From: Maricaulis sp.
GTDB lineage: Bacteria; Pseudomonadota; Alphaproteobacteria; Caulobacterales; Maricaulaceae
Length of the DNA stretch: 47,086 nucleotides
Reading direction: 5' to 3'
Assembly: GCF_030149235.1 (NCBI RefSeq)
Contig: NZ_JASBRW010000058.1
Location: forward strand, 1 to 47,086
Part shown: positions 35,033-44,219 of the stretch, piece by piece
Numbering within the stretch: the first letter of the stretch is position 1
How the letters are laid out: each line of letters opens with the position of its first letter
Program-made: the position numbers and the translations under genes
The notes under the pieces: generated by a model
The model's input: the letters and a program-made list of their open reading frames with translations, nothing else
The model's database searches: none
What the model was told of the DNA's origin: nothing

Positions 35033-36043
35033 TCAAAGGCGTTCGAGGAATTTCTCGAGCCGCTGCATGTCTTTCGGTAACTCGCTCTCGAACCGCAAAT
35101 CCTGACCCGTTACCGGGTGGGTGAAACCGAGTATGGCGGCATGCAGGGCCTGGCGACGGAATTCCTTGAGCTCACGGCCATTATCCGATGAGCCAATGAT
35201 GCCGCCGCGGCGCGACCCGTAAAGCGGATCGCCGAGGAGCGGGCAGCCGATATGGGCCATGTGCACGCGGATCTGGTGCGTTCGGCCGGTTTCCAGCCGG
35301 CATTCCACCTTGGCCGCCAGGCCGGTGCCGATCGCGGCGCCTGGCGCCTGACCGAAGCGGGCCCGGGTCTGGTAGTTCGTGATCGCGTGCTTGCCGGCCT
35401 CGCTGTAGGGATCGTGCGGGACTTCGAATTTCTTGCGGTCCTTGGACGACCTTACGAGCTGGGTTTCAATGCGCCCGGCCTTGGGCGAGGGAGCATTCTT
35501 GGTGAAGGCGATATAGGCGCGTTCGACCGAGTGTTCGGCGAATTGCGCGGTCAGCCCCTGGTGCGCGGCATCGGACTTGGCGACGACCATGACCCCGGAC
35601 GTGTCCATATCCAGACGGTGGACAATACCGGGCCGTTCCACCCCGCCAATACCGGACAGCGAGCCGGCACAGTGATGCAGCAGGCCGTGAACCAGCGTGC
35701 CGGTCCAATGCCCCGCCGCCGGGTGCACGGTGAGACCGGCGGGCTTCATCAGTACGATCAGCGCGTCATCCTCGAACAGGATATTGAGATCCATCTTTTC
35801 CGGCTTGGGTTCCGCCGGGCGAGGGGCCGGGACCGTCAGGGCGTAGAGCGTGCCGGTCTGTACCTTGGCCGACGGATCTGTCAGGGCCGTGCCGTTGGCT
35901 ATCAGCTGACCGTCTTCAATCAGCGCTTTCAGGCGTGAGCGGGAGAATTCCTCCCAGCTGTCGGCAAGCCATTTATCCAGACGCGCGCCGTGAGCTTCTT
36001 CCGGCGCTTCGATCTCGCGAAGTTCTGAGCTGGTATCATTCAT
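35033..36043 (-). CDS. rluD: Large-subunit rRNA pseudouridine synthase RluD-like
   Basis: A 336-residue enzyme converting uridines to pseudouridine in 23S rRNA. It has an N-terminal S4 RNA-binding domain (about 19-75, GARLDKWLADSWEEFSRSRLKALIEDG in outline) and a catalytic domain with IVHRLDMDTSGVMVVAK, where the Asp after HRL is the nucleophile. The GRTHQIRVHMAHIGCPLLGDPLYG segment is the usual second signature. RluD is the most likely member from the length and the S4 domain; RluC cannot be fully excluded. It is divergent from phoD, 82 bases away. Confidence 0.9.
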   Translation of the reverse strand: MNDTSSELREIEAPEEAHGARLDKWLADSWEEFSRSRLKALIEDGQLIANGTALTDPSAKVQTGTLYALTVPAPRPAEPKPEKMDLNILFEDDALIVLMKPAGLTVHPAAGHWTGTLVHGLLHHCAGSLSGIGGVERPGIVHRLDMDTSGVMVVAKSDAAHQGLTAQFAEHSVERAYIAFTKNAPSPKAGRIETQLVRSSKDRKKFEVPHDPYSEAGKHAITNYQTRARFGQAPGAAIGTGLAAKVECRLETGRTHQIRVHMAHIGCPLLGDPLYGSRRGGIIGSSDNGRELKEFRRQALHAAILGFTHPVTGQDLRFESELPKDMQRLEKFLERL

Positions 36044-36125
36044 CGTCTAGCGAGTAGCCTTGCTGCCCGGAACGCGCAATATATGCGTTCCAAAGGGTGA
36101 CAGTTGCCGGGGAGTGGGGAAAGCC

Positions 36126-37826
36126 ATGGAAAAGACAGATATCACGCGCCGCGGTGCGCTTTTGGGCGCGGCCGGGGCCGGTCTCGCTGTTGCCGGTTGT
36201 TCCAGCGAGCCGCAGATCGATGCCTTCCAGCCGCCGGCTGACGGACCGTTCCGCCATGGCGTGGCCTCGGGTGACCCGGACCAGACCAGCGTCATGCTCT
36301 GGACGGCTCTGACCGATGACGGCGGTGGCTATCGCGGTGTCGAAGTGGCGCGGGACGAGGCCTTCACCGACATTGTTTTCGAGCAGGGCGAGGAGATTGC
36401 CTACATTACGGTCCAGCCCCTCGGTACGCTGAAAATCCTCGCGACCGGTCTCGACGCCGGGCAGTCCTATTTCTACCGCTTCCGCCTCAATGATGTGTAC
36501 TCTCCGACCGGCCGGACCCGGACCTTGCCGGAGGGTGAGGTTGCGCAGTACCGGATCGGCGTTTTCTCCTGCTCCAACTTCCCGGCCGGGCATTTCAATG
36601 TTTATCGCGAGGCTGCGGAGAATGGCGAGCTCGATCTCGTCCTGCATCTTGGCGACTACATCTACGAATATGGTGCCGATGGATATGCGAGCTCCCGGTC
36701 TATCGAGCTCAACCGCGTCTCGGAACCGGTGCACGAGATCCTGTCCTATCAGGACTATGTGACCCGTCACGCCCAGTACAAGACCGATCCCGGGCTACAG
36801 GCGTTACACGCAGCCGCGCCCTGGGTGATGATCTGGGATGATCACGAGACCGCCAATGACAGCTGGGCGACGGGCGCAGAGAACCATGATGATGGCGAGG
36901 GAGAGTGGATTGCGCGCCGCGACGCAGCCCTGCGCGCCTGGTACGAGTGGACCCCGAGCCGCGAGATCGATCAGCCTCATACCCGCCGTGGCGTGTTCGA
37001 GATCGGTGATCTCGGCACGGTCGCTTTTCTCGAGAGCCGTCTGACGGTGCGGTCGCCTGAGATCGCCATGGACAGCCTGCCGATCGATCCCAATGCCGAG
37101 ATGACGCCGGAGAATCTGGCGCTCATTGCGGACTGGAAACGGGATGTTGTCGGCGACGAGCAACGTGAATTGCTGGGCAGCCAGCAGATCGGCGAGATCC
37201 GCGATGCCTTCGGTGCCTCTGTTGCCGCGGGCAAGCCGTGGCGGATTATCGCCAATCAGGTGATCATGGCCAAGGTGGATTTTCCGGACTTTACCCAGAC
37301 CATGCCGGGCTGGCTGCGCTGGGTGGCGACGCGGGACAATGAATTTGCGCGCCAGTTCATCAATTCGACCCGGTTCGAAATCCCCTTCGGTCTGGATATG
37401 TGGGACGGTTTCCCGGCGGAGCGCGAGCGGTTGTATGCGGCGCTGCGTGAGGTGGATGCCGACATCATCACCGTGACTGGTGATGTGCATTCCTACTGGG
37501 CCAATGACTTGGTCGATGCGGAAGGTCATCGCCTCGGCTCGGAGTTCGTAACGGCTTCGGTCTCAAGCCCGTCACCGTTTTCCAGCTTTGCCGCGCCGGG
37601 CGTGAATTACGGGGATATGTTCATCGCGACCAACCCGGCGGTGCGCCACTGCAATATGCGCGATCATGGCTTTATCCGCATGACGGTGACGCCCGAGGCA
37701 CTGGATGCGGAATTTGTCAGAGTGTCCGACATTCTCTCGCTCGACTACGAAGCCAGTGTCGAGAGCGCCTGGCGGGTCACGCCGGCTGGCAATGGCCGCG
37801 AGCAGGTCATGGAACGCGTCGGATAA
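36126..37826 (+). CDS. phoD: PhoD-family alkaline phosphatase/phosphodiesterase, Tat lipoprotein
   Basis: A 566-residue protein exported by the Tat system. The N-terminus MEKTDITRRGALLGAAGAGL has the twin-arginine motif, and LAVAGCSS is a lipobox, so it is probably lipid-anchored. The PhoD N-domain has FRHGVASGDPDQTSVMLWT; the metal-binding core has VLHLGDYIYEYG, MIWDDHETAND and VTGDVHSYW. Such enzymes hydrolyse phosphomonoesters or diesters at the cell surface, often under phosphate limitation, using calcium and iron. I see no clear Pho box upstream. GGGGAAAG precedes the ATG at 36126; the upstream frame is spurious. Confidence 0.9.
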   Translation: MEKTDITRRGALLGAAGAGLAVAGCSSEPQIDAFQPPADGPFRHGVASGDPDQTSVMLWTALTDDGGGYRGVEVARDEAFTDIVFEQGEEIAYITVQPLGTLKILATGLDAGQSYFYRFRLNDVYSPTGRTRTLPEGEVAQYRIGVFSCSNFPAGHFNVYREAAENGELDLVLHLGDYIYEYGADGYASSRSIELNRVSEPVHEILSYQDYVTRHAQYKTDPGLQALHAAAPWVMIWDDHETANDSWATGAENHDDGEGEWIARRDAALRAWYEWTPSREIDQPHTRRGVFEIGDLGTVAFLESRLTVRSPEIAMDSLPIDPNAEMTPENLALIADWKRDVVGDEQRELLGSQQIGEIRDAFGASVAAGKPWRIIANQVIMAKVDFPDFTQTMPGWLRWVATRDNEFARQFINSTRFEIPFGLDMWDGFPAERERLYAALREVDADIITVTGDVHSYWANDLVDAEGHRLGSEFVTASVSSPSPFSSFAAPGVNYGDMFIATNPAVRHCNMRDHGFIRMTVTPEALDAEFVRVSDILSLDYEASVESAWRVTPAGNGREQVMERVG

Positions 37827-37848
37827 CACGCAGAAATCAGGCAAGAAA

Positions 37849-37884
37849 AAAGGCGGCCCTCGGTTGAGGAGCCGCCTTTCTTTT
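37849..37884. terminator. Bidirectional terminator between phoD and folE
   Basis: AAAGGCGGC (37849-37857) pairs with GCCGCCTTT (37871-37879), and the stem continues inside with CCTC/GAGG around a GGTT loop with one bulged A. A-run on the left and T-run on the right make it fit both converging genes. Confidence 0.9.
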
Positions 37885-37901
37885 GGTCAGGTCGCGACAG
37901 G

Positions 37902-38519
37902 CTAGGCGCGGTCGATCATCTTCATGAAGCGGGTCCGCAGTTCCTCGTTCTCCTTGAAGGAGCCCGTGAAGGTCGTCGTGATCGTCGATACATTCGGATG
38001 GTGGACGCCACGCGTGGTCATGCACTGGTGCTTGGCGTCAACAAAGACGGCCACGCCGAGCGGATCCATGGCTTCCGTCAGCGCATCAGCGATCTGGGCG
38101 GTCATTGTTTCCTGGGTCTGCAAACGCTTGGCGAAAATCTCCACCACGCGGGCAATCTTGGAAATGCCGACCACAGCCTTGCGCGGGATGTAGGCGACGT
38201 GGGCGACGCCCATGATCGGAGCCAGGTGGTGTTCGCAATGGCTCTCGACGTCGATATTGGTCAGCATGACCATGTCGTCATAGCCCTGCACGTCCTCGAA
38301 GACGCGGCCGAGTTCTTTTGCCGGGTCGGCATCGTAACCGGCAAACCACTCGGTGAACGCCTTGGCAACGCGCTTCGGCGTGTCAATCAGGCCTTCGCGG
38401 TTCGGATCATCTCCGGCCCAGGCGATCAGGGTGCGAACAGCGGCTTCGGCTTCTTCGCGGGAGGGGCGAGCAGGTTCGGTCGCCGCTACGCGGGCGTCTT
38501 CGGGTGTCATGGCGTCCAT
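37902..38519 (-). CDS. folE: GTP cyclohydrolase I
   Basis: First step of folate (and pterin) synthesis: GTP to dihydroneopterin triphosphate. The protein is 205 residues. Zinc ligands are visible at Cys95 and His98 ([10 protein letters not shown]) and Cys166 ([10 protein letters not shown]); [23 protein letters not shown] is the family core. AAGGA lies nine bases before ATG 38519; a second in-frame ATG is three codons later. With folP at 32 kb it gives two folate genes in the window, not adjacent. Confidence 0.95.
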   Translation of the reverse strand: MDAMTPEDARVAATEPARPSREEAEAAVRTLIAWAGDDPNREGLIDTPKRVAKAFTEWFAGYDADPAKELGRVFEDVQGYDDMVMLTNIDVESHCEHHLAPIMGVAHVAYIPRKAVVGISKIARVVEIFAKRLQTQETMTAQIADALTEAMDPLGVAVFVDAKHQCMTTRGVHHPNVSTITTTFTGSFKENEELRTRFMKMIDRA

Positions 38520-38832
38520 CGGGATGGATCCTTTCGTTTTCGGGCCGTCTTGACGTTCTTACGTTCAAAACGAAGTTCCGGTTTCCGGATCAGGGGAGAA
38601 TGCTGGGCCTTTTAGCAGCCCGGGCCTGATATCGAATTGTCTGCGCCTGTGCGCTAGGGAGGTTATTTAGGGCTTCTTCGCCGAAATTCAAAATCACGGC
38701 GCTGTGTGTATCCGGCAAAGTGCAGCTTCGATCAGTTCACTCGCACCTGTACGGTCGCATGTCAAAGCCCATATTTTGCATGCGGGAATATATCGGTTAT
38801 GCTTGTTTCTTAGCGAACCGGAGGGCCTCGTT
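38520..38832. other. Divergent intergenic region between folE and a small gene
   Basis: 313 bases without a convincing gene. A short stem, CTGGGC/GCCCGG-like, lies near 38603-38622. The last 80 bases are relatively AT-rich (ATATTTTGCATGCGGGAATAT) and probably contain a promoter for the small gene at 38833. I see no riboswitch motif. Confidence 0.4.
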
Positions 38833-39093
38833 ATGGTCCTGGTGGTATTTGAAGCGGTTATAATGGGCGCCGATGCCAGCGGGCGCTTCGTTCTGAGCTA
38901 TCGCGTGCTGGCTGTCGACAAAGCCCAGGCCGAAGTCCTCGCCCGTGCCTCTGCGGGGGTGAATGATATCACCGTGCTGTATATCGGGGTCGCACCGCAG
39001 ATTGGTCGCGCTCCGCAACCGCCCTTTGATCTGCCCCGGGTGCTCTCGATCGGTGAGCGTACAGACCTGGACTATCTGGCAAGTGCGGAATGA
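38833..39093 (+). CDS. Small orphan protein upstream of the IscU-like gene
   Basis: An 86-residue protein starting MVLVVFEAVIMGADASGRFV, function unknown. It has no membrane segment or signal peptide and mixes beta-strand-like stretches (FVLSYRVLAV, ITVLYIGVA) with an Ala-rich helix (KAQAEVLARASAG). GGAGGG lies about seven bases before the ATG, which is why I choose 38833 and not the upstream ATG in frame at 38704. Its stop overlaps an ATG (39090, ATGA) in the frame of the next gene, so they may be one operon. Confidence 0.6.
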   Translation: MVLVVFEAVIMGADASGRFVLSYRVLAVDKAQAEVLARASAGVNDITVLYIGVAPQIGRAPQPPFDLPRVLSIGERTDLDYLASAE

Positions 39094-39134
39094 CGCACTG
39101 GTGTCAGCGCCTGCCTTCGCCTAAATATCAAGCC

Positions 39135-39578
39135 ATGACGGATGATCTCTACTCCAGTGACGTGCTCAGACTCGCCGCAGACATTCCGCGTCTGGGGGCG
39201 CTCGAGGCGCCACATGCTCGCGTGCGCAAGGTCTCCCGCCTGTGCGGGTCCGAGCTGGAACTGGATCTGCGTTGCAAGACCGGCCGGGTCGTCGATCTGG
39301 CCTTGCGCGTCAAGGCGTGCGCGCTGGGGCAGGCCTCTGCGGCTGTGCTTGGGCGCAACCTGCTCGGGGCGACGGTCGACGAAGTCCGCTCCGGGCGCGA
39401 TGGCTTGAAAGCCATGCTGAAAGAGGGTGCCGCACCGCCGCGGGGGCGCTTCGCTGAGCTTTCTGCGCTCGAAGGCGCCCGCAATTATCCCGCGCGGCAC
39501 CAGTCGGTAATGCTGGCGTTCGAGGCCGCACTTGAAGCCGTCGAGGCGACTATCCGTCCGCAGACTTTGACTGTCTAG
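39135..39578 (+). CDS. IscU/NifU-N-like iron-sulfur scaffold-family protein, third Cys replaced
   Basis: A 147-residue protein (start at 39135) resembling the NifU N-terminal/IscU scaffold domain: LYSSDVLRLAADIPRLGALEAP, VSRLCGSELELDL and VKACALGQASAAVL. Two of the three cluster cysteines are present (Cys37, Cys62). The third, normally in YPARxxCxxLxW, is Ser124 here (NYPARHQSVMLAFEA), so cluster assembly may differ or be lost. The short form is a common member of alphaproteobacterial folE-yidD-thrS neighbourhoods. An upstream ATG at 39090 overlaps the previous stop and adds 15 non-conserved residues; choice uncertain. Confidence 0.8.
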   Translation: MTDDLYSSDVLRLAADIPRLGALEAPHARVRKVSRLCGSELELDLRCKTGRVVDLALRVKACALGQASAAVLGRNLLGATVDEVRSGRDGLKAMLKEGAAPPRGRFAELSALEGARNYPARHQSVMLAFEAALEAVEATIRPQTLTV

Positions 39579-39719
39579 GGCTGGCCGGGCCCGCATCAGG
39601 CAGGTCCTCCGGTCCGCCCGCTCCAAACCCTTCCAGACAAATATTTTTGGTGGCCGCGCCAAGTCAAAGCAGGTTCAGTGTGGACAGCACCGAGCGCGGC
39701 GTTAAAAGGCTTGATTGAC

Positions 39720-40094
39720 ATGTGTTCAACCGAACGGACAGGTCGGGCTCAGGGGCCGGTGGAGTGGCTCATGGTCGGCGCTTTGGGCGTCTACCGCTAC
39801 ACGCTCTCACCGCTCTTCTATGCGCTGGGAATTCGTTGCCGGCACGAACCGACCTGTTCCAGCTACTCGGCTGACGCCATCCGTGCCCAGGGGGCCTGGC
39901 GCGGATTCTGGCTGACGCTGGGGCGGCTTGGACGTTGCCGGCCGGGGGGAACCTACGGGTTCGACCCGGCGCCGCAGGAGAAAACGCATGCGCCTTGGTG
40001 GCAAGTCTGGGCATTCAGACGTGCCATAAAGGCTCAGGACCGTGACACGCTAACGGCGGGCAAGACCGTCGACGGCAAGGACGAAGAAAAATGA
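39720..40094 (+). CDS. yidD: Membrane protein insertion efficiency factor YidD
   Basis: A small membrane-associated protein that assists YidC. The family core is clear: [32 protein letters not shown] and [22 protein letters not shown] in outline. From ATG 39720 it has 124 residues; an internal ATG at 39771 has GGTGGAG well spaced before it and gives a length closer to other YidDs, so the start is uncertain. The C-terminal tail ([21 protein letters not shown] region) is charged and specific. The stop overlaps the thrS start (ATGA at 40091). Confidence 0.9.
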   Translation: MCSTERTGRAQGPVEWLMVGALGVYRYTLSPLFYALGIRCRHEPTCSSYSADAIRAQGAWRGFWLTLGRLGRCRPGGTYGFDPAPQEKTHAPWWQVWAFRRAIKAQDRDTLTAGKTVDGKDEEK

Positions 40095-42025
40095 TCAACC
40101 TAACGCTTCCCGATGGATCCAAGCGCGAACTGGCCGATGGGGCCACGCCGTTCGACCTCGCTTCGGGGATTTCAAAATCGCTGGCCAAGGCCGCTGTCAT
40201 CGCCAAGGTCGATGGCGAGGACTGGGACCTGATGCGCCCGTTCGAGGGCGATGCTGAAGTGGCCATCATCACCCGCAAGGACGAGGAGGCGCTCGAGGTC
40301 ATTCGCCACGATACGGCGCATATCCTCGCCCAGGCGGTACAGGACTTGTTCCCGGGCACCCAGGTCACGATCGGTCCGGCGATCGAGGACGGTTTCTATT
40401 ACGACTTCGCTCGCAATGAACCTTTCTCGACGGAGGATTTCGAGGCCATCGAGAAACGCATGGCCGAGATTGTCGATGCAGACCTTCCCTTCCAGCGCGA
40501 AGTCTGGGATCGCAATGAAGCGATCGCCAAGTTCAAGGCGATGGGCGAGCAGTACAAGGCGGAGCTGATCGAGGACCTGCCCGAGGACGAGACGATCACG
40601 ATCTATCGCCAGGGCGAGTGGATGGATTTGTGCCGCGGTCCGCACCTGCCTTCGACGGGCAAGATCGGCAAGGCCTTCAAGCTGATGAAGGTGGCGGGCG
40701 CTTACTGGCGCGGTGATCACCGCAATGCACAGCTGCAGCGCATCTACGGCACGGCCTGGCTCGACGAGAAACAGCTAAAGGCACACCTACACCGCATCGA
40801 GGAAGCCGAGAAGCGGGACCATCGCAGGCTCGGCAAGCAGATGGAATTGTTCCACTTCCAGGAAGAGGCCCAGGGCCAGGTGTTCTGGCACCCGGCGGGT
40901 TGGACGCTCTATCGCACGGTCGAGAACTACATGCGCCGCCGGCTCGAAGATAACGGCTATGTCGAGATCAAGACGCCACAGCTGATGGACCGGAAATTCT
41001 GGGAAGCTTCCGGGCACTGGGACAAGTATCGCGAGAACATGTTCATCTCCTCGATCGACGAGGAAGAGAAAGTCTTGGCCGTGAAGCCGATGAACTGTCC
41101 GTGTCACGTCCAGGTGTTTAACCAGGGCCAGAAATCCTATCGCGACTTGCCGCTGCGCATGGCGGAGTTTGGCTCCTGCCACCGCTATGAGCCGTCTGGC
41201 TCGCTGCATGGCCTGATGCGCGTGCGCGGGTTCGTGCAGGATGACGCCCATATCTTCTGCACGGTGGACCAGATCACCGAGGAAGTGACGGCTTTTTGTG
41301 AGCTGTTGAAGTCGGTCTATGAAGATTTCGGCTTTGAAGAGCCGCGGATCAAATTCTCCGATCGTCCGGAACAGCGGGTGGGGTCTGACGAGGTCTGGGA
41401 CAAGGCGGAAGCTGCTCTGGTGGCGGCGGCCGAGGCCTCTGGTTTGGACTATGAGCACAATCCCGGCGATGGCGCCTTTTATGGTCCCAAGCTCGACTTC
41501 GTGGTCCGGGATGCCATCGGCCGTGAGTGGCAGACGGGCACCATCCAGTGTGACTTCAACCTGCCGGAGCGTCTGGACGCGGTCTATGTCGGTGAGGACG
41601 CCGACAAGCACCGTCCGGTCATGCTGCACCGGGCCATCCTCGGCTCGCTGGAGCGTTTCCTCGGTGTGTTGATCGAGAACTATGCCGGCAAGCTGCCCTT
41701 CTGGCTGGCCCCGCGCCAGATCGTTGTCGCGACGATTACCTCCGATGCCGATGACTATGCGCAGGAAGTCAAGGACAAGATGGCCGCTGCCGGACTTCGG
41801 GTTGATGTCGACCTTCGCAATGAGAAGATCAACTACAAGGTTCGCGAGCACTCGGTCGGCAAGATCCCGGTTATCGCCGTGGTCGGCCGCAAGGAGGCGG
41901 AAGAGGGCGCCGTGGCGCTGCGCTTCCTTGGCGATGGTAACCGGACCCAGGAAGTCCTGCCGCTCGACCAGGCCATCGATCAGCTCAAGGCTGAGTCCCT
42001 GGCGCCTGACCTCAAGCGGGCCTGA
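40091..42025 (+). CDS. thrS: Threonyl-tRNA synthetase
   Basis: Class II synthetase of 644 residues (E. coli 642). It has an N-terminal TGS domain (1-61, [17 protein letters not shown]), the editing domain with [13 protein letters not shown] and the later zinc-type residues, the catalytic domain with [12 protein letters not shown] and motif 2 [31 protein letters not shown] in outline, and the C-terminal anticodon-binding domain ([10 protein letters not shown] onward). The start overlaps yidD. I see no T-box or hairpin leader, so any feedback control is not visible here. The next gene starts 17 bases downstream. Confidence 0.96.
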   Translation: MINLTLPDGSKRELADGATPFDLASGISKSLAKAAVIAKVDGEDWDLMRPFEGDAEVAIITRKDEEALEVIRHDTAHILAQAVQDLFPGTQVTIGPAIEDGFYYDFARNEPFSTEDFEAIEKRMAEIVDADLPFQREVWDRNEAIAKFKAMGEQYKAELIEDLPEDETITIYRQGEWMDLCRGPHLPSTGKIGKAFKLMKVAGAYWRGDHRNAQLQRIYGTAWLDEKQLKAHLHRIEEAEKRDHRRLGKQMELFHFQEEAQGQVFWHPAGWTLYRTVENYMRRRLEDNGYVEIKTPQLMDRKFWEASGHWDKYRENMFISSIDEEEKVLAVKPMNCPCHVQVFNQGQKSYRDLPLRMAEFGSCHRYEPSGSLHGLMRVRGFVQDDAHIFCTVDQITEEVTAFCELLKSVYEDFGFEEPRIKFSDRPEQRVGSDEVWDKAEAALVAAAEASGLDYEHNPGDGAFYGPKLDFVVRDAIGREWQTGTIQCDFNLPERLDAVYVGEDADKHRPVMLHRAILGSLERFLGVLIENYAGKLPFWLAPRQIVVATITSDADDYAQEVKDKMAAAGLRVDVDLRNEKINYKVREHSVGKIPVIAVVGRKEAEEGAVALRFLGDGNRTQEVLPLDQAIDQLKAESLAPDLKRA

Positions 42026-42042
42026 ACGCGGAAAGACAGACC

Positions 42043-43251
42043 ATGACGCGGAGCGAGGCCAAGGTCGGCATTGTCGGGTGCATCGTGTTTGCACTCGCCT
42101 ATCCGTCGGCCGTGGCCAGCTCTTTGCTGATCGCTCCGCTGATGGCCTTCACGGCTCTGATCATGCTGCCGCTCTGGCCGCATTCCTGGCGTGACGTCCG
42201 CTGGCCCTGGGCCAGCATCCCGCTGGCTTTGTTCCTGGCCTGGGTCGGGATCAGCTTCCTCTGGTCGCCGCACGATGATCCGCAGCAGATCCCCAAGACC
42301 GTGCTCGGGATCCCGCTCTACATCCTGTTCGCCGTGCGTGTCGGCATGCTGGAAGGCCGCTGGCGCAGCCGCGTCGAGGCGATGCTCATCTTCACCGTCT
42401 TCGCCCTCGGCCTGTTCCTGTTCGCCGAGACCCTGACCGGCGGCTCCGGCACGGCGAGTTTCAAGACCACTGTAGAAGGCGTGAATTACGCACGTCACTC
42501 CGATCTGATGATCGATGTGAACCGCTCGTTGGGGCATGCCGCTGCACCCTTGGTGCTGCTGGCCGGTCCGGCGGTCTTTCTCGCGTGGTACAAGGGCGGC
42601 CCGCTCATCGGCATTGTGCTCGGCTTGCTCACCCTGGTCGCGGCCTTCAGTTTCGAGACCCAGGTCAATGCGGCGGCCTATGTGATCGCGGCGATTGCTG
42701 CCGGTCTCGCTCTGCGATTCCCGCGCCCCATGCTGGCCGTCACCTTTGGCGGTATAGCTGGCGCTGTAGTCACCATGCCGCTGATCGTACCGGGGATACT
42801 GAACTCCCTGCCTCCCTCCGTGGTGGAGAGCATCCCGCTTTCATGGGCCTGGCGTCTGGAAATCTGGGCCTTCGCAAGCGAACTGATTTACCAGGCCCCT
42901 TGGTTTGGTCACGGCCTTGATGCGTCACGCCCCCTGAGCGCGACGATTGAAGTGGCCGGGCGAGAATTGGAAGGTTTGCCGCTTCATCCGCATAACTCGG
43001 CGCTGCAGATCTGGCTCGAGACCGGCCTCGTCGGGGCCCTGCTGCTGGGGGGTGCGCTGGTCGCGCTGGGTGAGCAGCTCAGCCTGAACAAGTTTATCGG
43101 CCGGATTCAGTGCGCGGCAATCGTATGGGTGGCCGTCAGCTATGCAGTCCTGCTCATCTTCTCCTATGGTGCCTGGCAGGAATGGCATCAGGGGGCTGTC
43201 GCCCTGGCGGCGAGTGCGGTATTTTTCCTTCGTGCGAAAAACTCGGCGTGA
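42043..43251 (+). CDS. O-antigen ligase/polymerase-like membrane protein
   Basis: A 402-residue integral membrane protein with about ten predicted hydrophobic segments. The periplasmic-loop pattern of the WaaL/Wzy group is present: SWAWRLEIWAFASELIYQAPWFGHGLDASRP and later LPLHPHNSALQIWLETGLVGALLL (in outline), with the HPHN motif. WaaL transfers undecaprenyl-linked O-antigen to lipid A-core; whether this is a ligase or polymerase cannot be decided. It starts soon after thrS and is followed by a GT2 gene two bases after its stop. Confidence 0.85.
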   Translation: MTRSEAKVGIVGCIVFALAYPSAVASSLLIAPLMAFTALIMLPLWPHSWRDVRWPWASIPLALFLAWVGISFLWSPHDDPQQIPKTVLGIPLYILFAVRVGMLEGRWRSRVEAMLIFTVFALGLFLFAETLTGGSGTASFKTTVEGVNYARHSDLMIDVNRSLGHAAAPLVLLAGPAVFLAWYKGGPLIGIVLGLLTLVAAFSFETQVNAAAYVIAAIAAGLALRFPRPMLAVTFGGIAGAVVTMPLIVPGILNSLPPSVVESIPLSWAWRLEIWAFASELIYQAPWFGHGLDASRPLSATIEVAGRELEGLPLHPHNSALQIWLETGLVGALLLGGALVALGEQLSLNKFIGRIQCAAIVWVAVSYAVLLIFSYGAWQEWHQGAVALAASAVFFLRAKNSA

Positions 43252-43253
43252 TC

Positions 43254-44219
43254 ATGTCTGAGCCCAAACTCAGCGTTGTAACTGTCTCCTGGATGACAGG
43301 AGAGCGGCTAATGGACTCCGTGAAGTCGGTGTTGGCGACGCTGGCTGTCGACGAGTTTGTATTCGTCAGTCATGAGAACCCGCGCGCAACCGTTGTCGAG
43401 CTGCGTGATCTTGCGGCCGAGAACCCTCGTTTCAAATTGATCGAAACCGGTGCCAATCTCGGCTTCGCGAAAGGATGTAACCGGGGGGCAGAGGCGGCCG
43501 AAGGCGAGCTGCTGCTCTTCCTCAATCCCGATGCGGTTCTGGTCCCGACCGCGGCCGATCAGCTCAAACAGTCGGCGACTCGGTTGAACGGCCAGGACTG
43601 GATCATTGGCGGCCGCATTCTTAATGATGATGGCAGTGAACAGCGTGGCGCCCGGCGCGGTGAGTTGACCCTGCGCAGTGCGGCAATCAGCTTCCTCGGG
43701 CTCGAACGTCTCATGCCCTGGGTCGGGTCCATCCACTGGGAGGACGAGGAGGTTCCCGAGGACCTTGTCGAGGTGCCGACCGTATCCGGCGCAGCCCTGA
43801 TGATCCGGCGCGATGTCTTTATGCGCCATGGTGGTTTCGATGAGCGCTATTTCCTGCATGTCGAGGATATCGATCTGTGCCGGAGCATGCGTGAGGCCGG
43901 CGGTTCTGTCTATTTCGAGCCGCGTGCCAATATTCTCCATTATGGCGGCACCAGCGAAACCAGCCCGCTTTTCGTGGAGACCCACAAGGCCGCCGGGCTG
44001 GTCAAGTATTTCTGGAAATTCTACCCGGGCGTGATGCAGCGATTTGGGACCGCGCTGATGGCCATTCCGGTTTTCCTCGCCATTTGGGCCCGGGTTGGCT
44101 GGCACATGCTGAAAAATCGTATCATGGGCCTGTTCCGTCGAGAGGAAGCCCGTGAACCCGGCAAGTCCCGCGCGGCTCCGTCACGCAAATCCGAGTCGGC
44201 GGCGCAGCAGGACGTCTAG
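43254..44219 (+). CDS. GT2-family glycosyltransferase
   Basis: A 321-residue cytoplasmic-face glycosyltransferase with a GT-A fold: LSVVTVSWMTG, GANLGFAKGCNRGAEAAEGELLLFLNPDAV (metal-binding region LNPDA), SGAALMIRRDVFMRHGGFDERYFLHVEDIDLC. This is the WbbL/rhamnosyltransferase-like pattern. The C-terminal part (about 270-300) has a hydrophobic segment and a basic tail. The sugar is unknown. It starts two bases after the O-antigen ligase gene and its stop overlaps that of the converging mvaB inside one CTAG. Confidence 0.9.
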   Translation: MSEPKLSVVTVSWMTGERLMDSVKSVLATLAVDEFVFVSHENPRATVVELRDLAAENPRFKLIETGANLGFAKGCNRGAEAAEGELLLFLNPDAVLVPTAADQLKQSATRLNGQDWIIGGRILNDDGSEQRGARRGELTLRSAAISFLGLERLMPWVGSIHWEDEEVPEDLVEVPTVSGAALMIRRDVFMRHGGFDERYFLHVEDIDLCRSMREAGGSVYFEPRANILHYGGTSETSPLFVETHKAAGLVKYFWKFYPGVMQRFGTALMAIPVFLAIWARVGWHMLKNRIMGLFRREEAREPGKSRAAPSRKSESAAQQDV

